A DNA stretch of 5,908 nucleotides from Gemmatimonadota bacterium (GTDB lineage Bacteria; Gemmatimonadota; Gemmatimonadetes; Gemmatimonadales; GWC2-71-9): NCBI GenBank assembly GCA_003220955.1, contig QHTW01000171.1, positions 1 through 5,908 of the forward strand. The letters are read 5' to 3'. This document shows, piece after piece, positions 1-5,908 of this stretch (position 1 is its first letter; the number at the start of each line of letters is the position of its first letter). The position numbers were made by a program, and so were the translations under genes. The notes beneath the pieces were generated by a model. That model was given only the letters and a program-made list of their open reading frames with translations, searched no databases and was not told the origin of the DNA.

Positions 1-87
1 GACGTCGCCTTTGGCCACGTGGAGCTTGTGTCGCTCGGGGACCGTGCCGGGCTCGCGCCGCGATTTCTTGTAGACGAGCGGCTTCAT
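1..87 (-). CDS. rplX: 50S ribosomal protein L24 (uL24), N-terminal part
   Basis: The first 29 codons of L24, an early assembly protein that binds the 5' domain of 23S rRNA near the tunnel exit; the gene runs off the left edge. The ATG at 87-85 begins MKPLVYKKSRREPG and the visible part ends KLHVAKGDV, which matches the start of the KOW motif that opens L24 proteins (K-x-x-V-x-x-G-D). The start lies one base after the rplN stop codon and is preceded by an unusually complete Shine-Dalgarno sequence inside the end of rplN. In the usual order it is followed by rplE of the spc operon, which is outside the window. The identification is from the short N-terminus plus position; the rest of the protein cannot be judged. 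Confidence 0.9.
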   Translation of the reverse strand, partial: MKPLVYKKSRREPGTVPERHKLHVAKGDV

Positions 88-88
88 A

Positions 89-457
89 TCAGATCACCTC
101 CGGCGCCAGCGACACGATCTTCATGAACTTCTTTTCGCGCAGCTCGCGGCCCACCGGGCCGAAGATGCGGGTGGCGCGGGGCTCCCCTTCGTCGTTGATC
201 AGGACGGCCGCGTTCTCGTCGAAGCGGATGTAGGAGCCGTCCTTGCGCTTGGTCTCCTTGGCCGTTCGCACAATCACGGCCTTCGCGACCTCGCCCTTTT
301 TCACCTGGCCGGTGGGGATGGCGTCTTTGATCGTGACCACGACCACGTCGCCGAGCCCCGCGTAGCGGCGCTTGGAGCCCCCCAGCACGCGGATCACCAG
401 GGCGCGCCGCGCTCCGGAGTTGTCCGCGATCTTGACCTGCGATTCTTGCTGCACCAT
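89..457 (-). CDS. rplN: 50S ribosomal protein L14 (uL14)
   Basis: L14 is a small beta-barrel protein of the large subunit that sits at the subunit interface, contacts L19 and 16S rRNA helix 14 and is the docking site of the silencing factor RsfS in many bacteria. The 122-residue length is that of the family. Conserved blocks are plain: ADNSGA at residues 11-16, the VIRVLGG strand, the KDGSYIRFDENAAV segment around residues 72-85, then RIFGPVGRELR and the C-terminal KFMKIVSLAPEV. The ATG at 457-455 gives the expected N-terminus MVQQES. It follows rpsQ by two bases and is the first gene of the classical spc operon, here running on from the S10 genes with no gap for a promoter. Its Shine-Dalgarno (AAGG inside rpsQ) is modest. 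Confidence 0.98.
   Translation of the reverse strand: MVQQESQVKIADNSGARRALVIRVLGGSKRRYAGLGDVVVVTIKDAIPTGQVKKGEVAKAVIVRTAKETKRKDGSYIRFDENAAVLINDEGEPRATRIFGPVGRELREKKFMKIVSLAPEVI
92..101 (-). promoter_or_regulatory. Extended Shine-Dalgarno of rplX
   Basis: On the minus strand this reads GGAGGTGATC, fully complementary over ten bases to the conserved 3' end of bacterial 16S rRNA (GATCACCTCC). The GGAGG core ends nine bases before the rplX ATG. It lies within the last sense codons of rplN, encoding Pro-Glu-Val-Ile, so one stretch both codes for the conserved L14 C-terminus and recruits ribosomes for L24. It decides the rplX start. Confidence 0.85.
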
Positions 458-459
458 GG

Positions 460-714
460 CTATTTCGCCTTCTCGATGATCGCGATCACCCGCCAGCGTT
501 TCCGTTTCGACAAGGGCCGCGTTTCCACGATGCGCACCGTGTCACCCAGCTTGGCGCCGTGCTCGTCATGCGCGGCGACCGTCTTGGTGCGGTTGATCTG
601 CTTGCCGTAGAACCCGTGCGCGAACCGGCGCTGCATCGAGACCGTGACGGTCTTCTGCATCTTGTCGCTCACGACGGTCCCCGTCCGAACTTTCCTGCGG
701 CCGCGCTCGGTCAT
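460..714 (-). CDS. rpsQ: 30S ribosomal protein S17 (uS17)
   Basis: S17 is a primary 16S rRNA binding protein of the 5' domain with an OB fold. The 84-residue product has the length of the E. coli protein. It shows the family pattern: basic N-terminus RGRRKVRTGTVVSDKMQKTV (residues 4-23), the central RRFAHGFYGKQINRTK stretch, HDEHGAKLGDTVRIVETRPLSKRKRW and a basic C-terminus. The ATG at 714-712 overlaps the rpmC stop in an ATGA arrangement (4-base overlap), and GAAGGAAAGG lies upstream inside rpmC, so translational coupling to L29 is likely. The gene is last of the S10 operon in the usual scheme and runs straight on to rplN. Confidence 0.97.
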   Translation of the reverse strand: MTERGRRKVRTGTVVSDKMQKTVTVSMQRRFAHGFYGKQINRTKTVAAHDEHGAKLGDTVRIVETRPLSKRKRWRVIAIIEKAK

Positions 715-920
715 GCGTTGACCCTTTCCTTCAGAATCGTCTGGATGCGCGCAATGTCGCGACGAATCGTGCGCAACTGGAGCGGATTGGTGAGAGACTC
801 CGTCGCCCGGCGGAACTCGAGCCGGAACTTCTCCTCGGTCAGCGACGCCAGCTTCTGCCGCAGCTCGTCGGTCTTGAGCTCGCGCAGCCCCTCGGGCTTG
901 TTCTCGCGTTTCGCCGGCAT
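711..920 (-). CDS. rpmC: 50S ribosomal protein L29 (uL29)
   Basis: L29 is a small all-helical protein at the polypeptide exit tunnel next to L23, where trigger factor and SRP dock. The 69-residue product reads as two helices. Residues 11-37 (GLRELKTDELRQKLASLTEE onward) hold the typical ELR...EL..KL..L..E pattern, and the segment LEFRRATESLTNPLQLRTIR leads into RRDIARIQTILKER. The N-terminal MPAKRENKPEG is slightly longer than in the shortest family members. The start at 920-918 is supported by GAGGAG located seven bases upstream, overlapping the end of rplP. It follows rplP by one base and overlaps rpsQ by four. Confidence 0.96.
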   Translation of the reverse strand: MPAKRENKPEGLRELKTDELRQKLASLTEEKFRLEFRRATESLTNPLQLRTIRRDIARIQTILKERVNA

Positions 921-921
921 C

Positions 922-1335
922 TTACCGCTCCTCGCGCTTCACGAACTTCGACTTGACCGGCAGCTTCGCCGACGCGAGCGCCAGCGCCGCGCGCGCCGAC
1001 GCCTCTTCGATCCCTTCGAGCTCGAACATGATGCGACCCGGCTTCACCACCGCGACCCACCCTTCCGGATTGCCCTTGCCCTTCCCCATCCGGGTCTCGG
1101 CCGGCTTCTTCGTGATCGGCTTGTCGGGAAACAGCCGGATCCACACCTTGCCGCCGCGCTTCATTTCGCGCGTGAGCGCGACGCGCGCGGCCTCGATCTG
1201 CCGGTTGGAGACCCAGCCCGGCTCGAGCGACATCAGCCCGTAATGGCCGAACGCGACGGTGTTCCCGCGCGTGGCCATCCCGTTGGTGCGGCCCTTGAAC
1301 CGCTTGCGAAACTTGACGCGCTTCGGTGCGAGCAT
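922..1335 (-). CDS. rplP: 50S ribosomal protein L16 (uL16)
   Basis: L16 is a late-assembling large-subunit protein that lies near the A site and organises the 23S rRNA around the central protuberance and aminoacyl-tRNA. The 137 residues match family length (136 in E. coli). The N-terminus MLAPKRVKFRKRFKGR, the NRQIEAARVALTREMKRGGK helix and the loop PAETRMGKGKGNPEGWVAVV are diagnostic. Arg82 in this loop corresponds to E. coli Arg81, the site hydroxylated by RoxA/YcfD in that species; whether it is modified here is unknown. The ATG at 1335-1333 lies three bases after the rpsC stop, and I see no good Shine-Dalgarno before it, so re-initiation by ribosomes finishing rpsC is plausible. Confidence 0.98.
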   Translation of the reverse strand: MLAPKRVKFRKRFKGRTNGMATRGNTVAFGHYGLMSLEPGWVSNRQIEAARVALTREMKRGGKVWIRLFPDKPITKKPAETRMGKGKGNPEGWVAVVKPGRIMFELEGIEEASARAALALASAKLPVKSKFVKREER

Positions 1336-1338
1336 GGG

Positions 1339-1968
<630 letters not shown>

Positions 1969-2454
1969 TTACTTGCTCGCTTTCTTTGTCGACTGCTTTT
2001 TCTTCGCAGGCGCTTTCGCTTTTGCCTTGGTACGCGGCTTCTTCTCGGCTTTCGCTTCCGCCTTCACGGCTGCCGGCGTTGCCGCCGGTGCCGGCGCGGC
2101 GGGAGCCGCGACACCCGCCACGCGGATCTCGACGTGGCTCGTGCGCTTCAGAATCGGCGTGCCGCGTCCCATCGCCGCGGCGGTAAAGCGCTTCAGCGTC
2201 TGCCCCTCGTTCACGACCGCGTAGGTGACGCGCAGGTCGTCGGCGTCGAACGGCGTATTCTGCCGCTGCGCCGCCTGCTGCGCGTTCGCGACCGCGGACT
2301 TCAGGACCTTATGGATCTGCCGCGCGGCCCGCTTCTTGGAAAAGCGCAGGATCGCGTCGGCTTCCGCGACGGCGTGGCCGCGGATCAGATCGATCACGAG
2401 GCGCATCTTGCGCGCCGACTGCCGCACGCCGCGTTGAATCGCTCGAGCTTCCAT
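1969..2454 (-). CDS. rplV: 50S ribosomal protein L22 (uL22) with long Ala/Lys-rich tail
   Basis: L22 contacts all 23S rRNA domains; its beta-hairpin reaches into the exit tunnel and, with L4, forms the constriction where macrolide resistance mutations fall. The core (about residues 1-113) is typical: RQSARKMRLVIDLIRG, FSKKRAARQIHKVLKSAVANA, then the hairpin VNEGQTLKRFTAAAMGRGTPILKR and TSHVEIRV. The family is usually about 110 residues, but this one has 161. Residues 114-161 are an Ala/Pro stretch followed by a Lys/Ala-rich, histone H1-like tail, probably disordered and rRNA-binding or surface-exposed (inference). The ATG at 2454-2452 is preceded by AAGGAG six bases upstream, overlapping the rpsS stop region. 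It lies three bases after rpsS and abuts rpsC. Confidence 0.97.
   Translation of the reverse strand: MEARAIQRGVRQSARKMRLVIDLIRGHAVAEADAILRFSKKRAARQIHKVLKSAVANAQQAAQRQNTPFDADDLRVTYAVVNEGQTLKRFTAAAMGRGTPILKRTSHVEIRVAGVAAPAAPAPAATPAAVKAEAKAEKKPRTKAKAKAPAKKKQSTKKASK
1972..2115 (-). other. Low-complexity segment encoding the L22 tail
   Basis: This segment encodes residues 114-161 of L22, which are beyond the conserved fold. It begins with Ala/Pro repeats (GVAAPAAPAPAATPAAV) and turns into Lys-Ala units (KAEAKAEKK, KAKAKAPAKKK), ending in KKASK. The frame stays open with no disruption, and the stop codon abuts rpsC, so it is part of the gene and not a read-through artefact. Such tails evolve fast and are useful as a lineage marker. 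Confidence 0.8.
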
Positions 2455-2457
2455 CGC

Positions 2458-2799
2458 TTACTCCTTGCCCTTCTGCTCGGCGCCGCCTGCAGCGCCCGCC
2501 TCCGCGGCAACCGCCTCGGCCTCACGCTCCGCCGCCGAGCCCTTGGCGCCGTGGCCGCGAAACAACCGCGTCGCGGCAAACTCGCCGAGCTTGTGGCCCA
2601 CCATGTTCTCGGTGATGTAGACGGGGATGAACTTGTTCCCGTTGTGCACCGCGAGCGTGTGGCCGACGAAGTCCGGCGTGATCGTGCTGCGCCGCGACCA
2701 GGTCTTGAACACCTTCTTCTCGTTCCGCTCGTTGAGGGCGCGGATCTTCACCATCAGCGACTCCTCGACGTACGGACCCTTCTTGACGCTGCGTCCCAT
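2458..2799 (-). CDS. rpsS: 30S ribosomal protein S19 (uS19) with Ala/Glu-rich tail
   Basis: S19 lies in the head of the small subunit, binds 16S rRNA with S13 and touches the A-site tRNA region and the B1a intersubunit bridge. Core residues 1-84 are classic: MGRSVKKGPYVEESLMVKI, TWSRRSTITPDFVGHTLAVHNG, FIPVYITENMVGHKLGEFA and the terminal TRLFRGHG. Family members are usually about 92 residues; this one is 113. Residues 85-113 (AKGSAAEREAEAVAAEAGAA and on to EQKGKE) form an acidic, Ala-rich extension. The ATG shares its first base with the final base of the rplB stop (TAATG), so initiation is probably coupled to rplB termination; the upstream GGGAAGG is a modest Shine-Dalgarno. The stop is three bases before rplV. 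Confidence 0.97.
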   Translation of the reverse strand: MGRSVKKGPYVEESLMVKIRALNERNEKKVFKTWSRRSTITPDFVGHTLAVHNGNKFIPVYITENMVGHKLGEFAATRLFRGHGAKGSAAEREAEAVAAEAGAAGGAEQKGKE

Positions 2800-3638
2800 T
2801 ACTGCGTCGCCTTCCCGCGCTTACGACCGCGCACGATGAGTTTCGTAGACGGTTTCTTCTTGTGGCGAGTCTTGCGGCCTTCGACCTTGCCCCACGGGTT
2901 CGTCGGCGGCCGGCCACCCGAGCTTTTGCCCTCGCCGCCGCCCAGCGGGTGATCGACGGGGTTCATCGCCACGCCGCGGACCCGCGGGCTGCGGCCGAGC
3001 CAGCGCGTCTTCCCGGCCTTGCCGATCGACAGCAGCTCGTGCTCGGCGTTGCCGACTTCGCCGATCGTGGCGAGGCACTCACCGCGCACCATCCGCATCT
3101 CGGTCGAGCGGAGGCGCAGCGTGACGTAGTTGCCCTCTTTCGCCACCACCTGCGCGCTCGTCCCCGCGCCGCGGCACAGCTGGCCGCCGCGCGCGATCTT
3201 CAGCTCGATGTTGTGCACCGCCGTGCCCAGCGGAATCTCGAACAGCGGCATGGCGTTGCCGGTGCGAATGTCCGAACCGGGCCCCGAAACCACCGTGTCG
3301 CCGACGCTCAGCCCTTTGGGCGCGAGGATGTAGCGCTTCTCACCGTCACCGTAGTGCAGCAGCGCGATGCGGGCCGTGCGGTTGGGGTCGTACTCGATGC
3401 TCGCGACCCTCGCCGGAATGCCGAACTTGTCGCGCCGGAAGTCGATGCGCCGGTACTGCCGTTTGTGCCCGCCGCTCATATACCGGCTCGTGATGTGGCC
3501 CTTGTTGTTGCGCCCGCCCGTGCGCTTCAGCGGCTCGAGCAACGTCTTCTCCGGCTCCGTCTTCGTGACCTCGGTGAAGTCGGAGACCGAGCGAAAGCGC
3601 GTGGCCGGCGTCATCGGCCGAAACTGTCGAATGCCCAT
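2799..3638 (-). CDS. rplB: 50S ribosomal protein L2 (uL2)
   Basis: L2 is a large-subunit protein needed for subunit association and for the peptidyl-transferase centre. The 279-residue product is close to the family length of about 273-276. The N-terminal RNA-binding region has GGRNNKGHITSRYMSGGHKRQYR (41-63). The middle carries the SH3-like domain with EYDPNRTARIALLHYGDGEKRYI, GTAVHNIEL and GGQLCRGAGTSAQ. The C-terminal signature is RGVAMNPVDHPLGGGEGKSSGG (221-242). His230 corresponds to the conserved E. coli His229 (numbered without Met) tied to peptidyl transfer. The second histidine of the usual DHPHGGG is Leu232 here. The C-terminus is strongly basic. The ATG directly abuts the rplW stop (TAAATG), with GAGGG inside rplW as ribosome binding site. 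Confidence 0.98.
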   Translation of the reverse strand: MGIRQFRPMTPATRFRSVSDFTEVTKTEPEKTLLEPLKRTGGRNNKGHITSRYMSGGHKRQYRRIDFRRDKFGIPARVASIEYDPNRTARIALLHYGDGEKRYILAPKGLSVGDTVVSGPGSDIRTGNAMPLFEIPLGTAVHNIELKIARGGQLCRGAGTSAQVVAKEGNYVTLRLRSTEMRMVRGECLATIGEVGNAEHELLSIGKAGKTRWLGRSPRVRGVAMNPVDHPLGGGEGKSSGGRPPTNPWGKVEGRKTRHKKKPSTKLIVRGRKRGKATQ

Positions 3639-3926
3639 TTAGCCCTCGAACACCTCGATCGCGTCGCCCTCTTTGAGGGTCACGATCGCCTTTTTCCAGG
3701 ACGGCCGGCGGCCGGCGTAGCGGCCGTATGTACGCCGCTTGGCCCGCATGATCATGGTGCGAACCCCGGTCACCGACACCTTGAACAGCGCCTCGATCGC
3801 CGCCTTGATCTGCGGCTTCGTCGCGTCGGAATGCACGCGGAACGCGTACTCCTTGCGCGCACCGTAGGCCGCCGACGACTTCTCCGTGACCACCGGGCGA
3901 ACGATGGTATCGTGCAGCTCAGGCAT
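3639..3926 (-). CDS. rplW: 50S ribosomal protein L23 (uL23)
   Basis: L23 sits at the tunnel exit and is the docking site for trigger factor and SRP. The product is 95 residues, normal for the bacterial short form. IVRPVVTEKSSAAY (8-21) is the family's opening signature, followed by KEYAFRVHSDATKPQIKAAIEALFKVSV, which matches the usual F.V...A.K.EIK.AVE..F.V.V pattern, the Arg/Lys-rich loop RAKRRTYGRYAGRRPSWKKA and the last strand IVTLKEGDAIEVFEG. The frame is open for another 89 codons upstream, but that sequence is Arg/Ser-rich, lies inside rplD and has no family similarity. The ATG at 3926-3924 is chosen because it gives the expected N-terminus and has a strong AAGGAGG six bases upstream. 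It overlaps rplD by eight bases. Confidence 0.97.
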   Translation of the reverse strand: MPELHDTIVRPVVTEKSSAAYGARKEYAFRVHSDATKPQIKAAIEALFKVSVTGVRTMIMRAKRRTYGRYAGRRPSWKKAIVTLKEGDAIEVFEG

Positions 3927-4566
3927 CGCTCGCCTCCTTCGCGTCCTTCGTGGCCGCGCCCTCATCGAGCGCCTCGATCTCCAGGACGACCGTCTGCGCC
4001 CAGAGGATCTCGTACGCCGTCGCATCGGCGAACCGCATGACGTGGACGTCCGGGATGTTGCGGCCCGAGAGATAGACGTTGTGCGAGTCCGTGGCCGTGA
4101 GCACCAGGACCTTTTTGCCGGTCGCGTCGAGCTTCTTGAGTAGCGCGGCGAGGTCCTTGGTCTTCGGTTTCTCGTACCCGAGCGCGTCGACAATCACGAG
4201 CGCACCTTCCCGGGCGCGCGCGTTGAGCGCTGATTTCTTGGCGAGCTGCCGCATCTTCTTCGGGATCGCGAGCCGGTAGCTGCGCGGATGCGGCCCGTGG
4301 GCGATGCCGCCGTGCCGCCAATGCGGGGCGCGCGTCGAACCCTGCCGCGCTCGACCCGTGCCCTTTTGCCGCCACGGCTTCTGGTTCCCGCCCGAGACCT
4401 CGCTGCGGGTCAACGTATTGCTCGTGCCTTGCCGCTGGTTCGACAGGAACGTGATCACCGCGCGGTGCAGTACGTCCTGATTCACGGTGCCGTCGAACAG
4501 CGCTTCGGGCAGCGCGACCGCCTTCTTGCTGGCGCCCGCCGCCGAGTAGTGTGGAGCCTCAATCAT
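3919..4566 (-). CDS. rplD: 50S ribosomal protein L4 (uL4)
   Basis: L4 binds 23S rRNA domain I early in assembly and its extended loop forms the tunnel constriction with L22. In E. coli L4 also represses the S10 operon. The 215 residues are slightly longer than the typical 200-207. The loop is unmistakable: TRSEVSGGNQKPWRQKGTGRARQGS (53-77), then HWRHGGIAHGPHPRSYRLAIPKKMRQLAKKSAL. The C-terminal Rossmann-like half includes LVIVDAL, KKVLVLTATDSHNVYLSGRNIP and ILWAQTVVLEIEALDE, followed by a short polar tail ending KEASDA. The ATG at 4566-4564 overlaps the rplC stop by eight bases, with GGGAGG eleven bases upstream inside rplC. Autogenous control by a leader RNA, as in E. coli, cannot be inferred: the sequence before rpsJ does not resemble that leader to my eye. 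Confidence 0.98.
   Translation of the reverse strand: MIEAPHYSAAGASKKAVALPEALFDGTVNQDVLHRAVITFLSNQRQGTSNTLTRSEVSGGNQKPWRQKGTGRARQGSTRAPHWRHGGIAHGPHPRSYRLAIPKKMRQLAKKSALNARAREGALVIVDALGYEKPKTKDLAALLKKLDATGKKVLVLTATDSHNVYLSGRNIPDVHVMRFADATAYEILWAQTVVLEIEALDEGAATKDAKEASDA
3933..3939 (-). promoter_or_regulatory. Shine-Dalgarno of rplW
   Basis: The minus strand reads AAGGAGG, six bases before the rplW ATG and inside the last codons of rplD. It is one of the strongest sites in the window and settles the start of L23 against an in-frame extension upstream. Confidence 0.85.
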
Positions 4567-5179
4567 GGCGGCTCGGGCCTCCCTGCTTGCGGACGGTGAC
4601 GAGGCCGTTCATCGGCCCCGGCACCGAGCCGCGCACGAACAACAGATTGCGCTCGGCGTCGATCTTGATGACGCGAAGGCCGATCTCGGTGAAGTTGCGG
4701 GCGCCCATATGGCCGGGCATCCGCTTTCCTTTAATAATCCGCGACGGATCGGTGCCCGGCGCGATCGATCCCGGTTTGCGGTGCCGCGTGTTGCCGTGGG
4801 TCTCGGGACCGCCGCCAAAGTGATGGCGGTGCACCACGCCCTGAAAGCCCCGCCCTTTGGACACGCCGCGCACCTTCACCCGGTCACCGGCGGCGAAAAT
4901 TGCCACGGTCACGGCGCTGCCCGCCGCCGGCGCTTCGCCCGTGACGGCAAAGCGACGGATGATGCGGGGCGCCGTTTCGATGCCGGCTTTCTTCACGTGC
5001 CCCGCCAGCGCCTTGGGCGTCCGCTTGGGCTTCTTCGCGCCGAAGCCGAGCTCGGCGCGACCCTCGGCGACCGAAATGACGGGGCACGGCCCCGCCTCGA
5101 TCACCGTGACCGGCACGTGCGTGCCGGCGGCGTCGAACAGCCGCGTCATTCCCAGTTTTCTGCCGATCAGTCCGTTCAT
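4559..5179 (-). CDS. rplC: 50S ribosomal protein L3 (uL3)
   Basis: L3 is one of the two assembly-initiating large-subunit proteins; its loop approaches the peptidyl-transferase centre. The 206 residues match the family (209 in E. coli). Conserved elements are GLIGRKLGMTRLFD (3-16), VTVIEAGPCPVISV, the LAGHVKKAG segment, GVSKGRGFQGVVHRHHFGGG (105-124) with ETHGNTRHRKPGSI, then KGKRMPGHMGARN and AERNLLFVRGSVPGPMNGLV. At the position of E. coli Gln150, the residue methylated by PrmB there, this protein has Pro141. The ATG at 5179-5177 lies four bases after the rpsJ stop; the upstream Shine-Dalgarno (GTAGAG region) is weak and overlaps the rpsJ stop codon, so coupling to rpsJ is likely. The end overlaps rplD by eight bases. 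Confidence 0.98.
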   Translation of the reverse strand: MNGLIGRKLGMTRLFDAAGTHVPVTVIEAGPCPVISVAEGRAELGFGAKKPKRTPKALAGHVKKAGIETAPRIIRRFAVTGEAPAAGSAVTVAIFAAGDRVKVRGVSKGRGFQGVVHRHHFGGGPETHGNTRHRKPGSIAPGTDPSRIIKGKRMPGHMGARNFTEIGLRVIKIDAERNLLFVRGSVPGPMNGLVTVRKQGGPSRHD

Positions 5180-5183
5180 GTCT

Positions 5184-5492
5184 CTACTCGACTTTGATTT
5201 CGACGTCCACGCCAGCCGGCAAGTCCAGCTTCGTGAGCGCGTCCACTGTCTGCGACCGCGAATCGAGGATGTCGATCAGCCGTTTATGCGTCTTGAGCTC
5301 GAACTGCTCGCGGCTCTTCTTGTCGATGTGCGGGCTTCGCAGCACCGTCCAGAGCTGCCGCTTGGTTGGCAACGGGATCGGCCCCGAAACCTGGGCACCA
5401 GTTTTCTCAGCCGTTCGGACGATGTCCGCGGCAGCTTGATCGATCAGCGCGTGGTCGAATGCCTTTAAGCGAATTCGGATTTTGCTTGCCAT
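5184..5492 (-). CDS. rpsJ: 30S ribosomal protein S10 (uS10, NusE)
   Basis: S10 sits in the 30S head near the A-site side and is also NusE, the partner of NusB in transcription antitermination and of NusG in coupling. The 102-residue product has the family length. It opens MASKIRIRLKAFDHALIDQA, followed by IVRTAEKTGAQVSGPIPLPTKRQ, SPHIDKKSREQFE, KTHKRLIDILD and the ending TVDALTKLDLPAGVDVEIKVE. The open frame extends 25 codons further upstream, but that portion is translated from the octamer-repeat spacer and is unlike S10. The ATG at 5492-5490 is chosen because of the conserved N-terminus and a GAGGA four bases before it. It begins the S10 operon proper, 78 bases after tuf. Confidence 0.98.
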   Translation of the reverse strand: MASKIRIRLKAFDHALIDQAAADIVRTAEKTGAQVSGPIPLPTKRQLWTVLRSPHIDKKSREQFELKTHKRLIDILDSRSQTVDALTKLDLPAGVDVEIKVE

Positions 5493-5496
5493 TGGT

Positions 5497-5501
5497 TCCT
5501 C
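5497..5501 (-). promoter_or_regulatory. Shine-Dalgarno of rpsJ
   Basis: The minus strand reads GAGGA, four bases before the rpsJ ATG. It directly adjoins the last unit of the octamer array (sharing one base), so folding of that array could influence access of ribosomes to this site (inference). It supports the start that gives MASKIRIRLK over the longer in-frame option. Confidence 0.7.
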
Positions 5502-5570
5502 GGCGGTTCGGCGGTTTGTCGGTTTGGCGGTTGGTATTTCCAACCGGCTAACCGCCCAACCGCTCAACCG

Positions 5571-5573
<3 letters not shown>
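5501..5573 (-). repeat. Mirrored octamer array forming a long imperfect hairpin between tuf and rpsJ
   Basis: On the minus strand, four 8-base units (TAGCGGTT, GAGCGGTT, GGGCGGTT, AGCCGGTT; 5573-5542) are followed, after a short centre, by four units of the complementary kind (AACCGCCA, AACCGACA, AACCGCCG, AACCGCCG; 5532-5501). The first unit contains the tuf stop codon TAG and the last touches the rpsJ Shine-Dalgarno. Pairing 5540-5570 with 5504-5534 gives 25 complementary positions out of 31 around a 5-base loop (5535-5539). There is no run of T after the hairpin, so it is not a standard intrinsic terminator. It could be an RNA structure modulating tuf-to-rpsJ transcription, or a REP-like dispersed element. 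The structure is directly visible; the role is unknown. Confidence 0.85.

Positions 5574-5908
<335 letters not shown>

Noticed and set aside
2862..4040. A 392-codon plus-strand open frame antisense to rplB, rplW and the end of rplD
   Set aside because: Same pattern: Arg/Ala/His-rich composition typical of the complement of GC-rich coding sequence, with full overlap of well-supported genes.
3927..4193. N-terminal extension of rplW by 89 codons
   Set aside because: The upstream part is Arg/Ser/Thr-rich, lies within rplD and is unlike L23, while the internal ATG has a strong AAGGAGG and yields the normal family N-terminus.
5493..5567. N-terminal extension of rpsJ by 25 codons
   Set aside because: It would translate the octamer-repeat spacer. 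S10 proteins begin at the KIRIRLKAFDH region, and a GAGGA lies just before the chosen ATG.
5504..5570. Intrinsic terminator after tuf
   Set aside because: The hairpin is long and imperfect and lacks a following T-run on the minus strand; its downstream end is the rpsJ Shine-Dalgarno. An attenuator is possible, but a plain terminator is not supported.
5493..5570. Promoter for the S10 operon in the tuf-rpsJ spacer
   Set aside because: I could not find a convincing pair of -35 and -10 hexamers on the minus strand; the spacer is dominated by the GC-rich octamers.

Overview
This window is a GC-rich stretch of bacterial chromosome carrying, wholly on the minus strand, the junction of three classical translation operons: the 3' end of the str operon (tuf, EF-Tu), the complete S10 operon and the start of the spc operon. 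In the direction of transcription (right to left) the order is tuf (partial) - rpsJ - rplC - rplD - rplW - rplB - rpsS - rplV - rpsC - rplP - rpmC - rpsQ - rplN - rplX (partial). This is the canonical bacterial order, with no insertion, loss or rearrangement. All identifications rest on reading the encoded proteins against well-known ribosomal protein families.

The organism is a free-living-type, high-GC bacterium. The style of the proteins (an Ala/Lys-rich tail on L22, an Ala/Glu-rich tail on S19, and an S3 opening MGQKTHPYGFRLGIVKPW) gives an impression of Gemmatimonadota or a neighbouring soil phylum. That is an impression only and no search could be run.

Packing is extremely tight. From rpsJ to rplX every junction is an overlap of 1 to 8 bases or a gap of 0 to 4 bases, so most Shine-Dalgarno sequences lie inside the preceding gene and translational coupling is expected. 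rplC/rplD and rplD/rplW each overlap by 8 bases. The only real intergenic space is 78 bases between tuf and rpsJ. It is almost filled by two facing arrays of 8-bp units that can fold into a long imperfect hairpin. No promoter was recognised anywhere in the window, so transcription probably enters from upstream of tuf, beyond the right edge.

The products act together. L3, L4, L23, L2, L22, L16, L29, L14 and L24 build the large subunit, including the peptidyl-transferase surroundings and the exit tunnel. S10, S19, S3 and S17 build the small subunit, and EF-Tu delivers aminoacyl-tRNA to it. I see no undescribed system here. The points worth a second look are the mirrored octamer array before rpsJ, a 10-residue gap in S3 just before its mRNA-helicase residues, and the low-complexity tails on L22 and S19.
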